From Penium margaritaceum (lineage: Eukaryota; Streptophyta; Zygnematophyceae; Desmidiales; Peniaceae), in assembly GCA_023375785.1 (NCBI GenBank), contig SZWC01009552.1, positions 40,167 to 104,166 on the forward strand: 64,000 nt of DNA, read 5' to 3'. Shown here piece by piece: positions 21,440 through 34,333 of the stretch. Position numbers and translations under genes: made by a program. The notes under the pieces are model-generated. The model was given only the letters and a program-made list of their open reading frames with translations. It did not search any database and was not told where the DNA came from. Numbering within the stretch: position 1 is the first letter of the stretch; every line of letters begins with the position of its first letter.

Positions 21440-23320
21440 ACGTAGGCCGGTGACGGCAAAAGTAGCCGCCAATCAGGTAATCAATGTCTCGGAGGTTGTT
21501 TTAGGGCTCCTATCTGTTGTGCGCGGTGTCGTAGCCATGCAACTTGACCAGATATTTGGCCGTTTTGCCACAAAGTTGGTGCCCGAGGATATCTTCAACT
21601 ATTTTGTATGCCCGTCCACTTGTACAGGTGGTGGAGGTGCGACATCTCTTCCAGTAAAGTCCCTACTAGGATCGTGACAGTGCTTGAGCTTGCTGATGTG
21701 GAAGACAGGGTGGATTTCCATGCTCTCGGTGAGACAAAGTCAAGCGACGACTGGGGTTTGCATTCGCTCGACCTCAAATAGTCCCAACCAGAGGGGTTTG
21801 AGCTTTGTGAATTCCCGTCCTCAGAGTTTTTTATTTACTGAGCTGAGAAGGATGCAATCGCCAGCGCTGAACTCGTCATCGCTGCAATGTCAGTCTGTTG
21901 CCCGCTTCATATCCACTTCTATTTTGGCAGGGATCTGCTGTGTTTCCTCCAATATGCTTGCCGAATCCCGCCGATGAATGTCAACCACAGCAATGTAACT
22001 CTGACTTTGTAATATAGCGAGTGTGGCGAGATGTTTGCCATACACCACCTTGAAAGGCAGTTTACCAGTTGCGGTGGAAGTGGCGAGGTTGTATGTGAGT
22101 TCGGCGGTTGGCAGTTTTGCTGCCCAATCCGTGCCATGTGGCTCGCATAAAGTTTGAATAAGTTGTTTGAGCGTTTGGTTGGGTCGCTCAGTTTGGCCGT
22201 TGGTCTGGGATTGGAACACCGTAGATAGTTGGATCCTACTGTCGTAGCATTTCATAAACTGGTGAAGCAGCTGTCTCTATTGCTCATGATGGTACGTGAC
22301 ACTCAATATAGCCACACGATCTACTTTAGAAACAGTCGTGCTGTTCCTTCTGCGGTGACGGCGGTCGTCGTCAGGATGAAGTGCGACGTTTAGAAAATCT
22401 ATCCACCACGACAAGGATGGCGTCCTACCCCTTGGGAGTGGCGGGCAGTCCCGTCACAAAATCCATGCATATGTCAGCCCACGGTTCTGTCGGGACAGGT
22501 AGGGGTTGAATTTGACCAGGTGGCTGCGTGCTACAAGATTTTTGTTTCTGACACGTGTCACACGATTTTCAGAAGGTCACCACGTCGGTCTACATCTAGT
22601 CCCACCAGTAGTACTTCACCAACTTTTTTAGTGTCTTGTCCTTCCCGAAGTGTCCATTGTTGTGGCATTCCTCTAAAATCATCCGTTGTAGTTCCTTGTT
22701 TGGAGGAACAACGTCATGGCAAGTGAAATGCCATCGCCAGTGGGGGTCGTCGAACCAAAACTTGGTTCGTCTTACCAGTCGAATTCCTTGTAACTGTTCA
22801 CGAACAGCCTCACAATGTATGGGTCTCGTTCGACGAGCAACGTACTGATCTCGGCCACTAGATGTAATCGTCAGCATAGACCATCCGTCGGATTTACATT
22901 TCCAGGCCGGTACTCAATGCCGCAGTCAAAGCTGGACTCTAGGAACTCCATCCATTGAGTTTATCGACGGCTTAGATCTGGCTGGGTCTTCAGATATTTT
23001 AGGGCATGATTATTAGTGCAAAAAATGCATCTCCGGCATTCCAATTAGCATCGTGACATTTTGAACGCATACACGACTGTGAGGATCTCCTTCTTGTGCA
23101 CGGCGTAGTTGAGTTCCAGCCGGCTTGGTTTTCTTTGCTCGTACGCAACCGCTTTTTGTCCACCGGCATTGTCTTGGTGTTGAACGTCTCTGATGGCTCA
23201 CATCTGTGGCCATGATGTAGTCCACCATTGGATCTGCCAATTGTAAGGCTGGCGCCGAGGTCAGAGCGTTTCTCAAACAGTAGAACGCTTCTTATTTGTT
23301 GCCCCCCTAATTCCACTCAG
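21440..23320 (-). pseudogene. Gypsy chromovirus relic D2: RNase H, integrase, chromodomain
   Basis: Minus strand. Positions 22999-23316 hold RNase H remnants. Positions 22596-22877 hold the integrase zinc region, with LEECHNNGHFGKDKTLKKL and YYWWD. Positions 21890-22255 hold the core end, with QTNGQTERPNQTL (third catalytic Glu present) and LPTAELTYNLATS. Positions 21480-21610 hold a chromodomain with KYLVKLHGYDTAHN, where the Trp of WEP is a TAG and another stop follows. Between 22270 and 22600 lies a degraded catalytic core. Same family as X1 and D4. Confidence 0.8.
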
Positions 23321-23521
23321 TGGTTTTCTCGATGAGATCGGAGAGAGCCACTGACACCAGGGCATAGTCCTTTACGAATAGGTGATACCCCAATGATTCT
23401 TAAATTTGTAGGTATGAATTTGAGTAATTATGTGTTCCTTAATCTTTAACAGTTTTGGGCCTTTTTAGTCATTGATGTGTTCCTAATTGAGCGAATTCGG
23501 GCTGACCCTGCTCCTTAAATT

Positions 23522-23730
23522 CAGGTAAAGCAGGTTGCTTGGGCAACCTGCTTCAGCCAAGAAACTAGCAAGCAGCTCCATGTTGGCGTGTTCTCACCTC
23601 GCAAGCATGCTTACAATGTTTTAAAGTACTTGCTTAGCATGGATACAATTGGGCCATTGACCCAGGCTAGTTTTGTCTAGTGTCTAGGGAAATACTAAAG
23701 CAGGTTCCCTCAGTCTCAACCTGCTGGCAC
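23522..23730 (+). repeat. Short dispersed repeat, copy B
   Basis: Matches 20571-20764 with few substitutions and lacks the 25-bp foldback insert. It is followed at about 23699-23725 by a second inverted pair, AGCAGGTT/AACCTGCT. If the unit is taken from AGCAGGTTG (23529) to CAACCTGCT (about 23725), it has 9-bp terminal inverted repeats, like a MITE. No clear target duplication was found. Confidence 0.7.
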
Positions 23731-23779
23731 CATCAATGTAGTGCCCACCACCAAATTTGTCTAAATTCATGCAATAGAA

Positions 23780-24300
23780 TGACAATCAAGGGACATATTG
23801 GATGACCAACAACAAAGTGACTGAGGTGAAACGTTAGCTTGAGAAAATACATGGGCAAGGATTTATCCCCCGTTCCATGTCACCATATGGGGCTTTAGTT
23901 CTTTTTGCTGCGAAAAAGATCAGCGTAATGTGAATGCACGTGGAATAACAAGCACTGAATCATGTTTCCGTCAACAAATGCTAAGCAAAGAAAACATTTG
24001 GACCAACTCTGAGAAGCAATTTTTCTCAACAAAATTGATATACGGAGCAGCTACAACCAGCCCGCGTATGAGGTAAGAATATCGAGATTATGTGTTCCAA
24101 ACTCATTGAAGAAATTTGAGCCTGATGTCATTCTATTCAATATTTAAAATTCCCCAGCCACATTCATGAAGGTAGTGGAAACAATATTTTGTTATACTTC
24201 AGCACCTTTGTCGTCCTCTACATCTAGATCATTCATGCGTGTAGTTGCATGTCAAAGGATTACTGTTGGACATCTCAAGAGGACCACAACATTTAGTCTT
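23780..24300 (+). pseudogene. Gypsy RT relic D3
   Basis: Translates in pieces to the gypsy RT fingers and palm. Recognisable stretches are KIHGQGFIPRSMSPYGALVLF, then KIDIRSSYNQPAY, then NSPATFMKVVETIF. The palm aspartates are not preserved in any frame. Nothing of RNase H or integrase follows. It is on the opposite strand to D2, so it is a separate insertion or a rearranged piece. Confidence 0.7.
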
Positions 24301-24309
24301 CCCATTCAG

Positions 24310-27300
24310 GATCAGTCACCCCTAATTCGTACACACCTTAATTAGAGCACACATCACTTTACCATACACGAGATATTACTAAGTACATACCGTACATTTC
24401 ATTCCCTAACAATGGAAGGTGGCAAGAAACTTCCGTCCTACATATTTTCTAGCGTTTCCATTCACACTTCACATAGAGTCATCTCACCATGATTCTTATT
24501 TTCAAGAAGTTCCACACAATTACATGAGGTGTATTTACACAAATCACATAATTAGTCCATACATTTGTATAAGGCTTCTGATGTTATTTGTATGTAATTA
24601 CATAGAGTTTAAAAAAACGTTTGAAACATTCTTGTATAAATGCAAGAGCGGGGATTTTATAAGAATAAACTATACCATGAATTTTTATTACTTCTGTTAA
24701 CCAGAAAATGTATTTTTGGAAATTTAACGTCTGAAGATTATTAAAACACCTAATTTTGGGTTCGATTGGGTGTTCTAGGCTCCACATGACTTAGTTTCAC
24801 ATTGTAATGTTTGCAGCTAGGACAAACCGAGAATAGAGATGTTCGCAGACTTGTTTCCCAGGTTCGCTCCCCACCCCCCCCCCTCCCGCCGACACCACAA
24901 AATTCACATGGGGAGTGCATGAGACGGTGCTCGCGCGTTCACAGGAGATAGCACACTATGCCAAAGGAAAAAAAAGGAATCGTGTAGGCATCCGAGCAAG
25001 GGCAGGCACAGGTCGATTGCCGGCAGAGTACGTAAGAATCGCTAATGGTGCAACCATTTGTATTGGTTGGTCAGCGTACGTCTCAACGATCAACGTGAGT
25101 CACTGCCAGCCATCAGGTCCACATGCAAGACACACCCATTGACATTCAAAGGAAACCATACACACGTAGGGTTATGAGGGACGGTATAGAGTTGAAAAGA
25201 AAGTGGGCTGGTGAAGGGAGGTAAGGGATCATCTCCGAGGAAGAGGGATGGCAACCGACCCTGGTGGTGGGAATAATGGTAAGGCCTGGAGAGGCGTCAA
25301 AGGCGGGAGAGGCAGACCTGGGTGGACGGGTGATGGACCAGGGGATAATTGGAGAGGAGTGAGGTACAATCAGGAAGATGAAGGTAAAAGGAGGCAAACA
25401 TAAGCAGCATACGGGAGATGTCAAAGATAGAAATGAGAAAAGTGACCATCCCTTTGAGTGCTTGTGGCGATATCTAGAGGAGGGGAAGGTTGTACGTGGT
25501 GGAGGTTGTACCACCATTGGTCTACTCACGTTTCTCAGGAGCACTGGATACATTCATGGCAGCTTTGGCAATATCCCTCGTCTGGTACTCCTCTCATCCC
25601 ATGGATGCCACACGTATCCTGCCTATAGGTGATACCTAGCTTCGTACTCAGAATACGGCCTCAGCACAAGTGTGGCGCGCATGTAGATTGGGCGAGACTG
25701 CTAGCCAGCCTATTCCTTCATGGGGATTTGGAGGATTTATGGTAGGAAGCCATTGCAAACACGTGCCCAATGGAAAATCCTCCTTTCACCAAGTTACTTG
25801 CATCCTTGGGCAAAGGAGGCAAGGGAGTAATGATTCCATGGGGTGGTGAACAAGTTCCACTGAGGAAATACATCCAAGGTATGAGACACCTTTTGACAGT
25901 TTCTCCCTGGGATTATCTGCACCTGAGGTATTGGCTCAGTGATGCACCGGATGGTGTAGTGACCAACACTGGCATGGGTAGCAGATATGGCATGAAGGTT
26001 ACCAGTGGGGTTTCCAAATGTGGATGAAGGCTTGAGGTCTTGGTCGGAAAGTAGTAGGCGTAAAAAAGGAGGATCCTTGGTGTTGATGCTGGATCATCAA
26101 AGACAAGTGGTGGTGGGGAACAAGTGACTTGCTTGACTGCTAGTGCAGCTGTTGGCCTTCTTTTGCCGGGATTCACTCCATCCCATGGCTCAGTAGTTCC
26201 TGGCAAAGAGTGAGCTCATTGCGTTGGCTAAGCCTGATGATATTTTAAACCAATCCTGATGAACGAGGGAATCATGCGCTTGTCGTGGAAATGGATGGTC
26301 AGCGCAAGGAGGAGTGAGACGAAGATCGCACCAGTGCCATTGCAACAGGTAGTGGGAGTGTCGGTAAGGAGTGAAACCATGGTCTATACCATCAGCCAGA
26401 CTAGTAAGCAGAGTGAGGGATCACGAGCATCGATCTGAAGAACACATACAAATCGACTGAGCTGGTGGCTATTTTTTAGGTAGTGTAGGACAGAGAGTTT
26501 GAGTGGCTGATCTTGGTGTAGGCACTCTTCAATAATTGCCTCGCGCATTGATATTAACAGCGGGGAATAAATCCATGTGTTCTCCGTTTGAATAGAGGAA
26601 TGCAACAGTGACATTCCATCAGTCCCTTCTTTTATGTACTGGCGTAGTAGGATACGCTTGATACAACGCATGCGGTGGTGGCAGGGACATGAAAGGTGCT
26701 AATGTACCTATACAAAACATACATGGTGGATCCGGTACAATAGTTGGAGGCAGCATTTGCAGTCCTATAGATGGAATTGGAATTCCTATATATTGAGGTC
26801 CAGCCCTTAAAATGTGTTTTTTTCTTTAGGAAATCCTGGAGCTGGTGTCGGCATGCATTGTGGGTCTCCCTTGAGTGGTGTAGGGGAGGGTGGGGATAGA
26901 AAACCTTTTGAGGATATATGAGTTTTTATCAAGCTCCAATGGATGTGTTATGTATGTGGTGGATCATATTCTATTGATACCGGTGGATCTTTTGAATTGG
27001 TGGACTGGTCAGTTAGTTTAGCAAAAAGGTTTGTCCATGCCTTCTTCAACTGTTGCAGTCAAAGGGAGCTTAGGGGGCCAAGGACTTGCGAGTTTTGATA
27101 CATGTGGAGCGTCAGGTGCAGCTGCCGATACGGTGGCTACTGGCACACCCCCGGCCCACCAGTGACTCCCTATACAAGTTGTTGGAAGATTTAAGGGTGG
27201 TGTGCCTCTTCCAATTCGAGTTGTTGGTTGTACACCTTTTTCCTATACCGATGTGTAAATGTATGGAGAGGAGCTTGATCTTCTCTTATGCTTGATAGAA

Positions 27301-30300
27301 TGTGCTCCAGTGAGTCTATGATCGGGGCACGAAGGGAGCACATGATGCAATGATGCAAGATCTAGCAACGCTAGTGGAGGAGTGTAGGATGGAGAGGGTG
27401 ATGGTGGAGCATGATGGGTTATTACGAGAGGAGCTCCAGAACATTATGTTCCTTAACCCGACTAGAGAGCACGTGGTAGTGATGAACTTAATCATTGTCA
27501 ATCTGTGATGGCCTAGTTTTTTTTAGTATCAACCGAGCGGCCAGGGGCGGTACTGGAGGAGGCGTTGAGGACTAAGGACATGAAGTATGGAAAATGGGGG
27601 CTAAAAGCACAGCGGTTCCGAATGGAGTTTTTCTTCTTCACTTTGGAGACGTTGTTAGCCTTCTCGTGAGGCCTTAGCTGGGTGTTGTGAACCTTATTGG
27701 AAGTGACTTGGTAACAGCTAGTGTAACAAGAGCGTACGGTGGAGGTGGCTACCCTGCTACGTGTACTCCTCAACAATTTTATGGTGGTGTCACTCCAACG
27801 GGCACGGACACAATAGATGTGGATAGTACAATAGGATATGGTCTAAAGAGAGCAGACATGCGTTTTAGCCAAACCCGGCTACTCAAACTGGGTAAATGTC
27901 AATATCCTAGGTGCATTACGTCTCCATGAATGTGCATCCTTTTGGGAGTGGCTATGTGTAAAACACCCACACATGTATGCATGTAATCCACCCCCTTGAA
28001 GCACATCAAAGGCATAACCAGGTGAAATCATGTGACTCCTCTTAGAAGGTGACCAACCACTTGTCAGCAAGAAGGTGAAGGGTCATAATATCCTCCATGG
28101 GATTCAACATATCATCTTATCTCTTGAGAAGACAACGAATTGAACCTTGTCTTTCAGAAATTTCCAATATGAAGCTGTCGAGCCCTTCTTGAGTGAAAAA
28201 ATGAGCCGTAAGAGGATATCTGATTAAACATGGCTATCAAAAGTGGGTATGTTTGAACAGAGAATATTCATAATATAGCAAGCAAAGGATATGGTACATC
28301 AGTAACCAATTTTGGTTGGTTCATAGTGAGTCCTTCCTTTCCAAAATTAGTTACAACACTATTTATTTGATTGGATATTTCAAGGATCCAATTTTTTTCA
28401 TTACAACAACCAAGTATGGCATCAAATGCTCTCAACTCTTTTGAGTTTGTTGCTTCTTTACCATAACAAATTTACGTGTACAATGTTGACTAGCTACGTC
28501 AAGGCCCACTCTTTCATACAAGTGTGGTGGTGTATTTTGGGATTGTTTGTTTGCATTTTCAAGTGCTCTCAAGGGATGGCTTTGCAACTGCCCAGAGTTG
28601 CTTTTGCAAGGTTTCATGGGTATAGTTGTCCATGCAAGTTTGTTCTTACCCTCAATGCTCATGTATTTGAACAGTATTCATTAGACTCAACTTTGATGAG
28701 ACTAATGGGTTCCACACATTATACCTACAACTGAACAATATGCGGTTTTGAAATCCTTCATTGGACAAAAGGACAAGAGAATTCCAACAATTGGAATTTT
28801 CATGGATGTTTTGTTGGAAGAAAATGTTTTCAACCCAATAGCATGCAATTGTAACGTGATTGGCCTGTATGGAGTGAAGGGAAGTTTTAAAATTTTGACT
28901 TTGGTATTTTCTTAATGAAACAAGCAAATATTCGTAAGAGTGATGAAGGATACAAATTTTACCAAATGTATACGTAGAGTTAGGTCATACAGATATTGAT
29001 GGCACTGAAAATACCTATAAGATTAAACTTTGTTTTAGGGATAGTATAGGTTTTCAGTGATGACTTCCTACCACAGCCTTAGCTATGGAGAGGCCATTAG
29101 GTAATGATCTTAAGAAGTTGATATCCACCCATCAAACGCATAAAGCTATTGGGTGGAAGTAACTAATGGGGTGAAACGAGTGACTGATGCCATCACGTGA
29201 TAACCCAGAGTTGTAATCGAAAGACTTTGACCTCAAGCAAGAGATTATAGCCATGCATAGCTACACGCAGTGAAAATTTGTCCATGTTACCCTCATAAGA
29301 GCAAACCATTACAATGGCACTTAAGTTCTTCTCTTAAAGATGATATGGAGATATGACACCGAAACTATAAATATTTCTTAGTTTTGAGGCTTCAAACTCA
29401 ATAAATTTCATGTGGTTCTGACCAATAAGGGAAGAGAGGGTCACCTCGATAGCAAAACAAGCGGGGGATTAAAGCCAATCCTTCAAATGAAAACTTGTGT
29501 AAATTGAGATGTCTGCACTAGAGGGTGGCTCCAAAGGTGTAGGATAATGTGGGTTCGCCTTCTTCTGATCATTCAATGTAGGAATGGCATGTTTGCACAA
29601 TCGCACTTGACCTCCCACAAGTACCCACAGAGAAGGTTTTTTTTCCAAGAGTGGATGTGCATTTAATCTATAGGTTTTTTGTTGTGTCGAGGAGAGGGGA
29701 AAGTTGATTTTAGTAGAAAATCTGCAAATAACATGTGCACCTTAGAAAGGAGCTTGGATTGCCCTCCTTTTTGAAATTTGGAATTTGTTTCTCCTCCACT
29801 GAGAAATTGGTCAATTACATGCCTCTCCTTTGGTTTTGACATTATTGGATGACCTGCTTTTATTTTGGACATAACAATCAACATTGTTCGTCATGTTGAG
29901 TGTTATCAAATTCTCCCGAGGAATATGGCAGGTCACTACTCATGTGTGTCTGTTCTTGGCCGATGTTCAATTTTGAGTAAGGAGTCTCTATAAGAGGGTC
30001 TACCTAGTCGGGTATGTTTTCCAAGATATGTCACATCTCTCTTTTCATTTCTTCATATGTGTGATCTTTGGAGTGGCGGAAAGGGAAAAAGGTTCCTTAA
30101 CACATGGTGTGCAAACTTCCAACATCAATTGGGTCTCTGAAAATGCCTACGAGATTAATTTCGAATACAAATTTTACAACGAATACAGAAAACCATGCAG
30201 AATTACGACATCTTGTATATCTCTTTCACAGGGTGAAAAAAGCGACTTTCAAGAATAGACATCAATCCATAAACAAATGGGCATACAAGGTTGGACGAAC

Positions 30301-30600
30301 TTAATATGGGATATGTTGCGCCCCATTTTCCACATAGGGCTCATCATGTCGTGCTTCGCTTTGCCTTGGCCTATGATGGTTCTTTCTCCAAGTGTAGGCA
30401 AAATAAATGGTGTACCTCGAAGCATTAAAGACAAGTTAGTAGTGGGGTAAAAGATTCAATGTCAACCATGAGAGAAGAGACTCAAGTTATAGCCTTGGAA
30501 AATTTCCTCATCTATAAGGGGCATCACGGTTATGAAAGTGCGCTCTCCTAGATTTAGAGAAGATACGGAAAGTAGAGGTGTTAAATGCATCCTATTCAAA
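24310..30600. other. AT-rich region, no gene recognised
   Basis: Over 6 kb in which I see no retroelement domain, LTR pair, RNA gene or convincing exon. Frames of up to 135 codons exist (for example 25146-25553 minus and 25770-26027 plus), but their content is low-complexity or unremarkable and none resembles a family known to me. It could hold very old repeats or host sequence; I assign no function. Confidence 0.5.
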
Positions 30601-30660
30601 ATGGCGGTGGCCTAGGCATTCATGGTTGTTGGATTAACTGCAATATAACTGCTATAAAAC

Positions 30661-31361
30661 TGTAGCGGGAGGGCCGGTTCGGCCCTCCCACCTCGCTGAA
30701 GCGAGGGGTGGTTGCGCACCACTCCTCGCGTCAGCGAGGGCTGGCCGGCGGCCAGCACCTCGCTGGCCGCCGGCCAGCTCGCTGCCGGCCGGCTGGACGG
30801 CCGGCGGCCGGCCAAGTGACTGGCCGGCCACCGGCCGGCCAGCCACCAGCCGCTGATCGCGGCCTCAGCCCGATCGGCGGCTGAGAGGCCACGAGGGCCT
30901 CGAGGGCGAGGCCTCGTGGCCTCGTGCCCTCACCCCCCTCGCCCTCCTTGCAAAAACAAGCAAGCGAGGACGGGGGATAGGGGGAGCGAGGGTGAGGTCG
31001 AGAGAAAGCTGGCGCGAAATCGCCAGCGTGCCTCGCACACGACGATTTCGCGCCAGAACGGCAAAACGTGAATCGAAGTTCGTTCTCGACGAACTTCGAC
31101 ATAAAATAAACGGAATAACTCGTACGAACACACGAGTTCGAGGTAAAAACCCCGGTTTGGGTCCCAAAACCAGGGGTTTGGTTAAAAACAGAAATGGGCC
31201 TCCGGAGACTCGAAATATTCGAGTCTCCCTGCTCTGGGTCGTTGATGACGATTGCCCCTCAGTCTTGCGAAGGGGGTAAACCCCTGACGCGGACTGAGAA
31301 CGCCATTCTGCGAACTCCGACGACGACTTCAGAGCAGGAGCTGGAGACTCGACCCGTTACA
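30661..31361 (+). repeat. T3 5' LTR
   Basis: 701 bp, TGTAGCGGGAGG to CCCGTTACA. The first 200 bp is a chain of GC-rich hairpins: 30667-30689, 30691-30706, 30724-30739, then overlapping GGCCGGC palindromes to about 30845. Near the 3' side, a perfect 11-bp-arm hairpin (GGAGACTCGAA/TTCGAGTCTCC) lies at 31203-31227. The promoter must lie here, but I see no unambiguous TATA box. Confidence 0.95.
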
Positions 31362-31362
31362 G

Positions 31363-31374
31363 TGGCATCAGAGT
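31363..31374 (+). promoter_or_regulatory. T3 primer binding site
   Basis: TGGCATCAGAGT, two changes from TGGTATCAGAGC, starting 1 nt after the 5' LTR. Initiator-Met tRNA would prime minus-strand DNA here. Confidence 0.85.
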
Positions 31375-31375
31375 G

Positions 31376-32228
31376 AGACGACCCTCGCGACCAAGGGTGT
31401 GACGGAAACGGTGGCTACGACATAGATAAAACGCCGACAGCAGCTGCAAGCAGCAGCAGAAACGCCAGAAAGGACTACGGCATCTACACTTCACGGATTG
31501 AAGCGCCGTAAAGTGCGTTTGAGAGCTTGAAAAAAGCTCTACTTGGTGGAGACTCTTTCTTCCAGCCTCTCCTCACTTCCAGAGGACTAGGAAGATTTAT
31601 GTGGGGCGGGGTGGGGAGTCCCCACCCTCAAAAACCACAAAATCCTCTCCATCTTCAAGGCTCCTTCAAAACCCCTTCATCAAAAAATTGGGACAGCGTC
31701 CCTCCCCAAGCTTAGGGACTCTCACGACCTAAGAGCACCCTAAAAAGAAGAAGGGTGACACCTTGGGGACTTTTGGCGGCTCCCCCAACGTCGCCGGCTC
31801 AAGGAGGACGCCGCCAAGGGGCGCAAGACGCGCAAAGAAGACTCAAGAGGAGGCCAAGGAAGACAAGAAGACAGGAAGAAGACAAGAAGTTATAAGAAGG
31901 ATTGGAGGAGTTGTTAGGAATAATGTAATTCCTCTCCCATTCTTTGTCCTAGCTTTGTGAGCGGTACTCACACTTCTTGTCAATTCCTTGTATTGTAATT
32001 TTCTGTTTTCCTAGGTACTAGTCCTTGCCAATCATCGTGAGTCACGGCTTAGGAAGACTAGTTCCAAAATCCACGCCCTTGTGCCGACGTGGCGGCCTAG
32101 GAAAGTAGAAATTAAATTTATAATTGCCTCACCGATCGTGAGAGCGTGACTTTAGGAGGCGATTCCTCCTCAAAGTTGTGGGGTGATCCTGACAATGGTG
32201 TTCACGTGCTAGTTGCACGAGCGACGAG
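31376..32228 (+). other. T3 5' leader
   Basis: About 850 nt between the primer site and the gag ATG. It has several short upstream frames, the longest about 65 codons, with no recognisable content. A hairpin-prone stretch near 31600-31630 (GTGGGGAGTCCCCAC) could be part of a packaging or dimerisation signal; that is inference. Confidence 0.5.
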
Positions 32229-34333
32229 ATGGCAAGTGCCGGACCGTCTAGGACCAACAAGGGCAAGGTGGTGACGTTCTCACCACACGTCCTCGGCGGA
32301 CTCCAAGTTTTGGGAGCCGCCGTCGCGAGCACGGATGCCAACCCAAAGGCAACCGTACCGCCTAAGGCAACCGTGCCGCCTAAGGCAACCGTACCGCCTA
32401 AGGCAACCGTGCCACCTAAGCAACCGACGCCAACCTCGGCGATACCGAGAAGCGTGCGGAGGCCGCAAAGGTGCTCGACGAGCACGTCGACGTGCACATG
32501 GGCGACCCCCATGCGACGGACGACGCGATGGAGGAGGATCTTCCGGAGGAGGACCCCCACGAAGAGCACGACGCCGACGATGACGAAGGCGACGAGGATC
32601 GCAACCATCGCCATCGTCGTGCGGCGAACTCGAGCTGATTACTCGAGAAGGAAAAGGCGCCCGCCGCATCGCCTGAAGCTGCCGACGGCAGCGAGACTGC
32701 CGAGAGCAGCAAGGGCGCTGAAAGCAGTCACACGGGAAGTTCCCGCGAGAACGAGCCGGACGATGACGCCGCAAAAGCAATTCGCGATGGCCGTCGTAGG
32801 CTTGCGGAGTTTGCTGCTGAGGCGGCAGGCCGACTGAAGATCACCACCGACAGTGGAGATACGGCACCACTCGGAGGAATGGGGGTGGACCCCCCTTCCT
32901 ACGATGTGGCCGCGATGGGGCAAGGCAGCGCCCACTCGAGCGTTGTCACCGACGATAGTCTCCTCCGAAAGGTGGGACTCCTTGGAGGAGTGTACGCGAA
33001 CCGTACCCTCTTGCAGCGGGTAAGGGTGCACGGACAACGTGAGGCCCTGGAGGCTATCGCTGATGCTCTGACGACATCAGAGCTCAAGTTCGTGTTCGCC
33101 AACCTGCTGGCCCACGTCGGGCAGAGCATCACGGACCTTGACCGTGATCGCCAGCTGCAGCGCCTGGCCGCCCATGAGGCAAGCCGCCGATGCAACGACC
33201 TCGACAAGGCGTTGCAGAGCGTGACCCAGGTACGGATGCAGCAGCAAGCGCAGCGTGCCACAGCTGCGGATGCCACTGCCGGTGGCAGCGGCGACTTGCC
33301 AACCTCGACGACTTCGGGGTCGGTCATGAACACGTCCTTCCTCCACGGTGTGGAGATCTTCCGGAAGGGCGTGAAGTTGACCGACTGGCTGAACCGCATG
33401 GAGCACGTTCTGCGTATCCACAAGGCTCCACTCAGCCAGTGGGGCGACCTTGCCACGATGCGGCTTGAAGAAAAACTCTTCAAGTACGTGGTCAAGGAGT
33501 GGACTGCGCAGCAGCCGCACCTCGAGTGGCAGCCCATGCCGTGGGAGGCTTTCTGCGCGATCATGCACAAGAATTGCACCCAACGTGAGGAGGCGCAGCG
33601 CGCCTTCCACAAGATCAAGGACTTCAGGCAGCTGGGCAACTCGCTCGAATCTTACTTGAGCGAGTTCACCGCACTCGTGGAGGAAGCTGAAAGATTCACC
33701 GAGGGCGATGGGACTCAGACGTTCAAGTACCCGGAGTGCATGCTGCTAGAGTACTTGCGTGATGGTCTCACAAGCGAGAAGCTGAAGGACAAGACCACCA
33801 CGACAGCCACTGGCCAAGCTTGGACAAGCTGGAGGGCGTTGCGTGACTACAAGAGTGAAGTGTATTCGGCGAACCCGAAACACTACTCTGATGCACGGCC
33901 GAACGCGCGTGCACAACAGGGTCGCGACATGCGCGTGGACGCTGCAGGGGCTGGTGGGTCAGCTAGACAGTGAGGCGGGGCCAAGGGCAAGCAGTCTACA
34001 AACCCTCCAGCCAAGAAGGCTGGTGGACACAAGGGTCCCAACAACAAGCGCAGCTGCGAGAATGACAAGCTGCAGGCGGCGCGTGAGCGTCGCAACGCAG
34101 CCTTCCGCGAAGGGCTCTGCCACAACTGCATGCAGCCGGGCCACTTTAAAGCTCAGTGCCCTGAGGCTGCTGGTGGTGGTCAAGAGGCCGCGGCGCTAGC
34201 TGCAGCAGCAGCACCTCGTGGGGATGGTGTAGGAGGAGGCCGCAGACGAGGCCGTGGACAGAGTCGTGGTCGCGGCAATGGGCCCCGCCGTGGTAACGGA
34301 CAGGGCCGTGGGGCGGGTTTTCCCCACCCTTGA
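32229..34333 (+). pseudogene. T3 gag with zinc knuckle, broken
   Basis: Starts at ATG 32229 and ends at TGA 34331-34333, about 700 codons. N-terminus: four perfect-to-near-perfect 18-bp repeats encoding KATVPP (32346-32417). The fifth unit has lost one G at about 32419-32421, which shifts the frame. The original frame continues with an acidic Asp/Glu/His-rich stretch, a TGA at 32636-32638, then an open stretch to 33973 with capsid-like content (KLTDWLNRMEHVLRIH, about 33370-33420). A TGA at 33971-33973, probably from CGA, precedes a Lys/Arg-rich tail with zinc knuckle CHNCMQPGHFKAQC (about 34116-34157) and an RG-rich end. The knuckle binds element RNA during packaging. Confidence 0.85.
32346..32417 (+). 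repeat. 18-bp tandem repeat in T3 gag
   Basis: Four units of AAGGCAACCGTACCGCCT, differing at one or two bases, encoding KATVPP. A degenerate fifth unit follows and carries the frameshifting deletion. Confidence 0.95.

Noticed and set aside
25146-25553. 135-codon minus-strand frame as a host gene
   Set aside because: Low-complexity Pro/Ser content, no motif, no supporting neighbours or splice structure that I could see.
30612-31167. Ala/Gly/Pro-rich minus-strand frames of up to 123 codons in the T3 5' LTR
   Set aside because: They arise from GC-rich hairpins in non-coding LTR; the same frames recur in the 3' LTR.
32280-33639. Long minus-strand frames opposite T3 gag (166 and 246 codons)
   Set aside because: They mirror the GC-rich plus-strand gag, which has homologous content and a zinc knuckle; the minus frames have no motif.
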